Virus record (IMG/VR): IMGVR_UViG_3300030406_005280
Location: 1 to 24,639 of that record
Length of the DNA: 24,639 nt
Reading direction: 5' to 3' (one strand)
Origin: a virus
Part shown: piece after piece, positions 20,901 to 24,639 of the stretch
Layout: the number at the start of each line of letters is the position of its first letter
Numbering within the stretch: the first letter of the stretch is position 1
The notes under the pieces: model-generated
Databases searched by the model: none
Told to the model about the DNA's origin: nothing
What the model saw: only the letters and a program-made list of their open reading frames with translations
Program-made: the position numbers and the translations under genes

Positions 20901-22053
20901 AAGCAATTCTAGCTTGAATATCATCTTTGAACTGTGTGGATAAATCATCTATGTGTTTTCTCATTTTTGTTGCAGCCGTTTTTACTGCTGCTCCATATGA
21001 GTCTAGTGATGTTGAACTTCTATTTGTTAAAAAATCATATAAATTATTATGTGCTTGATTTATTCCTAATCTGCCTCTACCAAACAGTCTTTGTCCACCA
21101 ATAACTTTTTTTAGTTCTTTTTCAAAAGACGCTACGTTAGCGGCAACTTTGTCTGCATCTAACTTTGTAATACCTTTGATGTCTGCAATTTGTTCATATA
21201 CTTCGTTTGGAGTTACACCTTTACCACTAAAATATTTTTCTGGTAATCTACCTAGTCCTTTGTTTATTGAAGACCCTAAAAAAGAAAAACCTTTACTTAC
21301 TGCGTTCATAATGGATGGAACGCCTGGCAATTGTAAGGTAGATTTTGCTGCCATTCCAACAACTGGAAAGGCTGCTTCAATCCCTAGTCCAAAAGCAGTT
21401 GCTTCTGCACCTAGTTTTAATTTGTTAGTTATTCGTCTTTTTGCTTCATCCACAGAATTAACTTTTATCTCGTTATCTGTTTTTAAAATATCTGGTAAAG
21501 CATCAAAACTATCTGATAATGTAACTGCATTATCAGGTGAAGATAAAAATTCTGCGGCTCCTCCTCTTATGCTTGTTCTACCAGCTTGTTCTACTCTTCT
21601 AGCAACAGTAGCTTTTTCTCCTAGTTTCAACGGTTTTTGAGCTATTTTAAATACCTTTGCTACTTTTCCTAACCCTAGAAAAGATCCTAAAAAACCAGAT
21701 AATCGTTCTGCTATTTTACCTCCACCAGATTCTGGTGTGAGTCCAGTGTATTCTTGAAACTTGTTAAAAGATTTTTCTACCTTATCTGCTCTTTCAGAAT
21801 CACCCATTAAATTAAAAACAGTTTTAGTAGGCTCTATAGCTAAACCTCTTAGTAATCCAGATCCAGCGCCTTGTGCTATGTCGCTAAAAGTTGTTTCTTC
21901 TGTTTGTGGAGGAGGGACAAAAGGTTCTTCTGTTGTAGTTTCTTGATTTATTTGATTTTTAAGTGCAGATATAAGTTGTTCGTCCGTAGCACCATCAGGT
22001 CCTTCAATTCTATATGTAGCACCATCAGGTCCTTGAACTCTATAAATAGCCAT
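17935..22053 (-). CDS. Very large internal virion / DNA ejection protein, 1372 aa
   Basis: The N-terminus has two 10-residue repeats, YRVQGPDGAT and YRIEGPDGAT, then DEQLISALK; I recall 'tv-aPDG--y-v--PdGAT-eQ' modules at the start of phage internal or ejection proteins. A Gly-rich hydrophobic region follows (about 85-260, including LSGFLGSFLGLGKVAKVF and TAFGLGIEAAFPVVGMAAKS), then a long helical body. Near the C-terminus RTIATELLGGNPIEAAKNLQ resembles endings of similar marine phage proteins. The size, Ala/Gly/Lys-rich helical make-up and place among virion genes suggest a protein injected to form a DNA conduit in the envelope. No lytic transglycosylase motif was found. Overlaps the endolysin by four bases. 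Confidence 0.75.
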   Translation of the reverse strand: MAIYRVQGPDGATYRIEGPDGATDEQLISALKNQINQETTTEEPFVPPPQTEETTFSDIAQGAGSGLLRGLAIEPTKTVFNLMGDSERADKVEKSFNKFQEYTGLTPESGGGKIAERLSGFLGSFLGLGKVAKVFKIAQKPLKLGEKATVARRVEQAGRTSIRGGAAEFLSSPDNAVTLSDSFDALPDILKTDNEIKVNSVDEAKRRITNKLKLGAEATAFGLGIEAAFPVVGMAAKSTLQLPGVPSIMNAVSKGFSFLGSSINKGLGRLPEKYFSGKGVTPNEVYEQIADIKGITKLDADKVAANVASFEKELKKVIGGQRLFGRGRLGINQAHNNLYDFLTNRSSTSLDSYGAAVKTAATKMRKHIDDLSTQFKDDIQARIASGELDGNYGQQLINTINEQQGEYIRRVYEGAFSKGQTLDQIRATPEYSEAVRKIAAGFPEDENATIRAAEIVEDIIKDNSINGGITAQETMKKTAVALRQGPRQFGDKPLYEVMEGILKKRSPFLDRIPELRKLLNEKKDPLNLYAETIGDMSTTLNASRLYSGLSNQLKVGAEEGISSLSAGGRPLIISGENLTDANSINFLRQNGYVKLGEYKPQRVPGSVLDEAGAAELTEEVIEKMSAFGGKYGRLSGDYVAPEVYNSLTMGLRGDSIFNTVLGVSLQAKGLAQMSKTVYNPLSQVRNFASGIFFVGANGNIMRNMNLGESMALSFKQLQNLSTQEQKQFFDLTARLGIRDENLVVNEFRELIKQEGKDYGLLGMVDKIPGAKPLQRLYTGTDTYWKTIGFLAEKGKYSAAFRKAGIQNIDNITDDLVTAGIAKRQKNELISDIDGLDILAGDIVKDTMPIYSRVPEAVKFLRKVPFFGAFASFPAEIIRNTGNIFARGISELSFTASPQLIQKIGASAAKELQKQIRAIGAQRLTGYVSSAFIVPKATVMAAQKLTGVSDEDLQKLKSNILPEYMLGHNIMPLTNVKKDARGEYQFEYVDLSYMMPYDFMLQPTRAALDVYNKKGSIDAATAKDMIAGGFKAIQTFGEPFAGESLFAERVFDTTFRNGRTNMGQKVYDEGDGLGAKFKKSIAHIFNAFNPAILEQTIFKPTARGPGDGQFDVELGRIGKAFSQKITGEVNPSNSGIVYDVPSEIFTAFTGIRGLKANLNDSLFYDTKKYTREKNAIKTTFHGFIDDANITEDQIVQGFVDANNTLFKFQQGLYAKIKAARELGVDENTIREMIVDKGKISQDNYDLISEGRFSPYSVSDEIIDDFYEKRIIMNEPNVAKDFPELRINEIYDNLILKSLEESNVEEALKSEVKPVVEVPKPYFGKDSAITNIIRPTQTTTTNSNNIGRTIATELLGGNPIEAAKNLQILQRRTQ
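21986..22045. repeat. Two tandem 30-base repeats in the ejection protein gene
   Basis: The units 21986-22015 and 22016-22045 both begin GTAGCACCATCAGGTCCTT and differ at only a few bases near the end. They encode, on the minus strand, the decapeptides YRIEGPDGAT and YRVQGPDGAT. It is a recent in-frame duplication or a maintained repeat. Confidence 0.85.
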
Positions 22054-22056
22054 TTA

Positions 22057-23817
22057 CTACTCTTTGCCGATTACTTTAAAACCATCGTTAGTATCTGTGC
22101 TTACAGTTTTAAGTTTGTTAAAATCCCCAGTTTTTACTGCTTCTATGACAGTGCTTGGAATGTATTTTACTTTATTACCAAAACCAGATTGATTCACTAT
22201 TGAATTAGAGATATCTATTATTTTTTTAGCTTTTTGATCAATATTAAGGGTTTTAAATTTTGTTCTTTCTGCTGCAGGTAAATAAGTTTGAATGTCACCT
22301 GCAACAGTGTTTATAATTGTTTTTGCAAACTTATCTGCATTACCCCCACTATCTTTTATTAAAGCATTAATAGTAGTAGTTATTCTATCTAGTTGTTTTT
22401 CACCTGCTTTAAATCTTCTTTCTTTTGCTGCTTCTTCTGCTTGAATAGCTAATTTAGTTGCAGTCAACTGTATATCTCTTTTTTCTTTTCTGTCCTCTGA
22501 TAAGGCATCACCAAACATCTTAAAACCTTGTGCAAGTCCTCTTGTTATATTTGTCAATGCATCTGGACTATCTCCAGCAGCAATTAATAATCCAGTCATT
22601 ATTATATTAAAGTCTTTGTCTGTTTTAATATTACCTTTATCTCCAACAACAGACTCTAAAATATTAGAATACATTTGTTTTCTGTCATCTAGAGATAGAT
22701 TTTCAAACTGTTCATATCCTAAAACTTTTCCTAAATTAGCAGAGGTAATGCTCTTGTCATTCTCGTTTAAGAAATTAGTAGATAGATTATGATTGTTAGC
22801 TGTTGCATTTAATCCATCTTTTTTTGCTGTTTCTGACTTTTTAATATTTTTATCTTTGGTGTTGTTGGTAACAATATCTGTTGATTCTTTGTCTTCAGCT
22901 TCTATTTTTTGATTATGAGAATCATTGCCAACTGCCTCTAGTTTTTTGACTATTGGTGCTTTTTTATTTTTTTCTCGTTCTAAGTCAGATAATCTTGAAA
23001 TTGAAGACTCACCTATGAAAGCTCTTTCGTCATCTATTTGAGCTACTTTATCTTGATAATCTTTTAAATCTTTTTTGCCTTTTTCTACACCCTTTTCTAA
23101 AACATCAAGAAATTTCTTACCGCCTGAAATTAAAAAATTTTCTGAAGTTTCACCTGTAAAAGCTTTTTCTTCTTCTACTTGAGCCTCATCACCTGGTTTA
23201 GGTGACATGAATTGTTGAAATGTTGGATTAGCAATTAAATCACCAGCTAAACCTTGAAGATACTGGTTAGATTTATCTATAAGGCCTGGTACACTTTTTA
23301 AAAATTCAACAAAAGGTTTGTTTTGTTGTTTAAATCTAACTGCTATATCTTTAAAAGTTAAATCTGTTCCTGGAACTTGTGTGCTAGATTCTGGTGTGGT
23401 TTCAAAAACATCCACTCCTTGTGTTGCAGCAACTCTTTGCTTTAATGAGTTTTCTCCTTTTCTATTCTTAGCTCTTGCGATTTCATTTTTAACTCTTTGT
23501 TTTTCATCTTCAAGAGAATCTACTCTTGATTCATATATATTCATAAAAGGTTGCATTCCAAGAGATTTTAATATTGTCTGTCCAAGACCTGGAGACGGAG
23601 GTATGTAACTAGTATTTAATCTTTCTAATTCAGTAGGAAATTGTGACATACGAGCTGGTGCTCTTGTTCTCACTGTATCATCAAAACCTCTTGGGTCACC
23701 TAATCCAAGATTTGCAAAAACACCTTGTTGTGCTTTTATTAACTCTGGTCCACTAGCCATAATACCAACAGTTCCACCACCTTTTTTACGAAACATTTTT
23801 CTATTGTATACGGTCAT
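22057..23817 (-). CDS. Putative internal virion protein, 586 aa
   Basis: Starts with a basic, Gly-containing segment (MTVYNRKMFRKKGGGTVGIM), followed by long charged helices with coiled-coil potential. The central part, about 290-345, is Asn/Asp/Lys-rich low complexity. A conserved-looking GLLIAAGDSPDALTNITRGL segment and an Ala/Lys/Glu-rich helix (QAEEAAKERRFKAGEKQLDR) follow. Two near-repeats, AFTGETS and AFIGESS, lie about 55 residues apart. I recall 'K-F--GG...SGPEL' and 'gdsp-al-ni--gl--g' in marine phage structural proteins. No enzyme motif. It is three bases from the 1372-residue gene, and the two probably act together in the virion. Confidence 0.72.
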   Translation of the reverse strand: MTVYNRKMFRKKGGGTVGIMASGPELIKAQQGVFANLGLGDPRGFDDTVRTRAPARMSQFPTELERLNTSYIPPSPGLGQTILKSLGMQPFMNIYESRVDSLEDEKQRVKNEIARAKNRKGENSLKQRVAATQGVDVFETTPESSTQVPGTDLTFKDIAVRFKQQNKPFVEFLKSVPGLIDKSNQYLQGLAGDLIANPTFQQFMSPKPGDEAQVEEEKAFTGETSENFLISGGKKFLDVLEKGVEKGKKDLKDYQDKVAQIDDERAFIGESSISRLSDLEREKNKKAPIVKKLEAVGNDSHNQKIEAEDKESTDIVTNNTKDKNIKKSETAKKDGLNATANNHNLSTNFLNENDKSITSANLGKVLGYEQFENLSLDDRKQMYSNILESVVGDKGNIKTDKDFNIIMTGLLIAAGDSPDALTNITRGLAQGFKMFGDALSEDRKEKRDIQLTATKLAIQAEEAAKERRFKAGEKQLDRITTTINALIKDSGGNADKFAKTIINTVAGDIQTYLPAAERTKFKTLNIDQKAKKIIDISNSIVNQSGFGNKVKYIPSTVIEAVKTGDFNKLKTVSTDTNDGFKVIGKE

Positions 23818-24639
23818 TATGTAGGTCTCACTCCCATATTAAATAAGTTACCTATTCCGCCTGCACTACCAGCCGCACCTAGACCTGCAATACCAAGTCC
23901 TAATAATTGTGATGTTCTGCTTGGTGGTGGTGTAGTAGTAGTTGAATATGTTTGTTGCAGTGCTGGTACACCTCTAAAGATATCAGACATAAATCCTATT
24001 CTCTGGAAAGGTAGTGCTTGTTGTGCTAACTGATTAGCTCTTGCAACGTCAAGCTCTCTTTGTCCTTGTTGTTGTTGCAATCCACCAATGCCTAATAAAG
24101 TGTTGACATCTTGAACACCCATCTGTTGTCCTAGTTGTCCTAGACCAGCAGTTTGAACACCCAGACCAGCAACTGTCTGACCTAACTGTCCAGTTAGTTG
24201 TGCTTGTCTTAATTGTTGTTGCGCTGCTTGTTGTGCTAAGTTTTGTGCTTGTTGAAAACCAGCAGATCTTAGTTGTGCTCCAGTTCTTGCTTGTTGATCC
24301 ATAACATCAGCAGCTATCTGTCCTTGTAATACTGCTTGTCTTGAACCACCAAATGCACCTTGTCCAGCAGCTCTTGCTTGTGCTTGTAATTGCTGTTGTG
24401 CTCCTTTATCTGCAATGTCTTGTTGTGTTGTTGCAATTACATCTTCCATAAAAGGATTCATGAACTGTTGATAGCTAGTTGGATCTATTCCTGCTGCAGC
24501 AACTCTTTGTTGTGCAGTTCCTAATTGTCCTATGCCTTGACCAACAGCCTCGGCTCCTTGTTGCAGAAAAGGTTGAAATGCACCTACACCTTGAGTGGCT
24601 CTTGTTATTGCATCTCTTTGTCCTTGTGAAAGTCCCGCT
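23817..24639 (-). CDS. Gln/Ala-rich virion protein, 5' end beyond the window
   Basis: The frame is open to the right edge, so the Met at 24461 is internal; translating 24462-24638 continues the same protein (for example AAGIDPTSYQQFMNPFMEDV across that Met). At least 273 residues are present. The pattern FMNPFMEDVI, then ARAAGQGAFGGSRQAVLQGQ (in part) and long Gln/Ala helices is one I recall from tailed marine phages, where such proteins sit beside internal virion or tail components. The C-terminus is Thr/Pro then Gly-rich and hydrophobic (QLLGLGIAGLGAAGSAGG), which could insert in a membrane. Its stop overlaps the next start by one base. Confidence 0.78.
   Translation of the reverse strand, partial: AGLSQGQRDAITRATQGVGAFQPFLQQGAEAVGQGIGQLGTAQQRVAAAGIDPTSYQQFMNPFMEDVIATTQQDIADKGAQQQLQAQARAAGQGAFGGSRQAVLQGQIAADVMDQQARTGAQLRSAGFQQAQNLAQQAAQQQLRQAQLTGQLGQTVAGLGVQTAGLGQLGQQMGVQDVNTLLGIGGLQQQQGQRELDVARANQLAQQALPFQRIGFMSDIFRGVPALQQTYSTTTTPPPSRTSQLLGLGIAGLGAAGSAGGIGNLFNMGVRPT

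Noticed and set aside
21149-21640. Plus-strand ORF of 163 codons opposite the 1372-residue virion gene
   Set aside because: The sequence is Ser/Pro/Leu-rich and looks like an antisense shadow of Ala/Lys-rich coding. No ribosome site or promoter. The other short plus frames at 18102-23608 are rejected for the same reason.
1-24639. CRISPR array, insertion sequence, attachment site, integrase or tRNA gene
   Set aside because: Scanning by eye showed no regularly spaced direct repeats with spacers, no transposase or recombinase motifs and no tRNA-like folds in the window.

Overview
The window is about two thirds of an AT-rich, gene-dense double-stranded DNA phage genome. It has a replicase of its own, a small-terminase gene, an endolysin and virion proteins, and no ribosomal, tRNA or host metabolic genes. 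The style is that of marine phages known mostly from environmental sequence: many tiny early genes, a T7-like family A DNA polymerase, and very long internal virion proteins. A marine alphaproteobacterial host (SAR11/SAR116-like) is a guess from that style and the low G+C, not something the sequence proves. Most genes are chained by ATGA or TAATG overlaps with clear GGAGG-type ribosome binding sites.

Layout. (1) 1-673, minus strand: a PD-(D/E)XK/VRR-NUC-like nuclease cut by the left edge, overlapping the small terminase subunit; terS may be made from a leaderless mRNA. (2) 674-987: a 314-base divergent control region with an inverted 3+3 array of TACTACA iterons around an A/T-rich core, several palindromes and promoters in both directions. 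(3) 988-6775, plus strand: some twenty small genes, mostly unrecognised, with several zinc-ribbon microproteins and a C5-cytosine DNA methyltransferase. Nested in the +1 frame of the methyltransferase is an 852-base second ORF that has its own Shine-Dalgarno and family-like motifs. (4) 6776-16315, plus strand: the replication module, comprising a SNF2-like helicase, a ribbon-helix-helix regulator, a coiled-coil protein, an SSB-like protein, an archaeo-eukaryotic-type primase, a UvrD-like helicase, a zinc-finger/HTH protein, a DUF6378 protein and a family A DNA polymerase. It ends at an intrinsic terminator. (5) 16409-24639, minus strand: a convergent late module with two conserved small proteins of unknown role, an HNH-like basic protein, an M15 peptidase endolysin and three internal virion/ejection-type proteins, the last cut by the right edge.

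How it fits together. Exact copies of the palindrome CAATTAATTG sit at the early promoter, the helicase promoter, the promoter of the ribbon-helix-helix gene and the promoter of the SSB/primase genes. This suggests one regulon, possibly controlled by the 46-residue ribbon-helix-helix protein. The SSB-like protein and the primase both end in an acidic tail closing with Pro-Phe, like the docking tails of bacterial SSB or of T7 gp2.5/gp4. No hexameric DnaB-type helicase, integrase, holin, large terminase, portal or capsid gene is visible here; the missing packaging and head genes probably lie outside the window.
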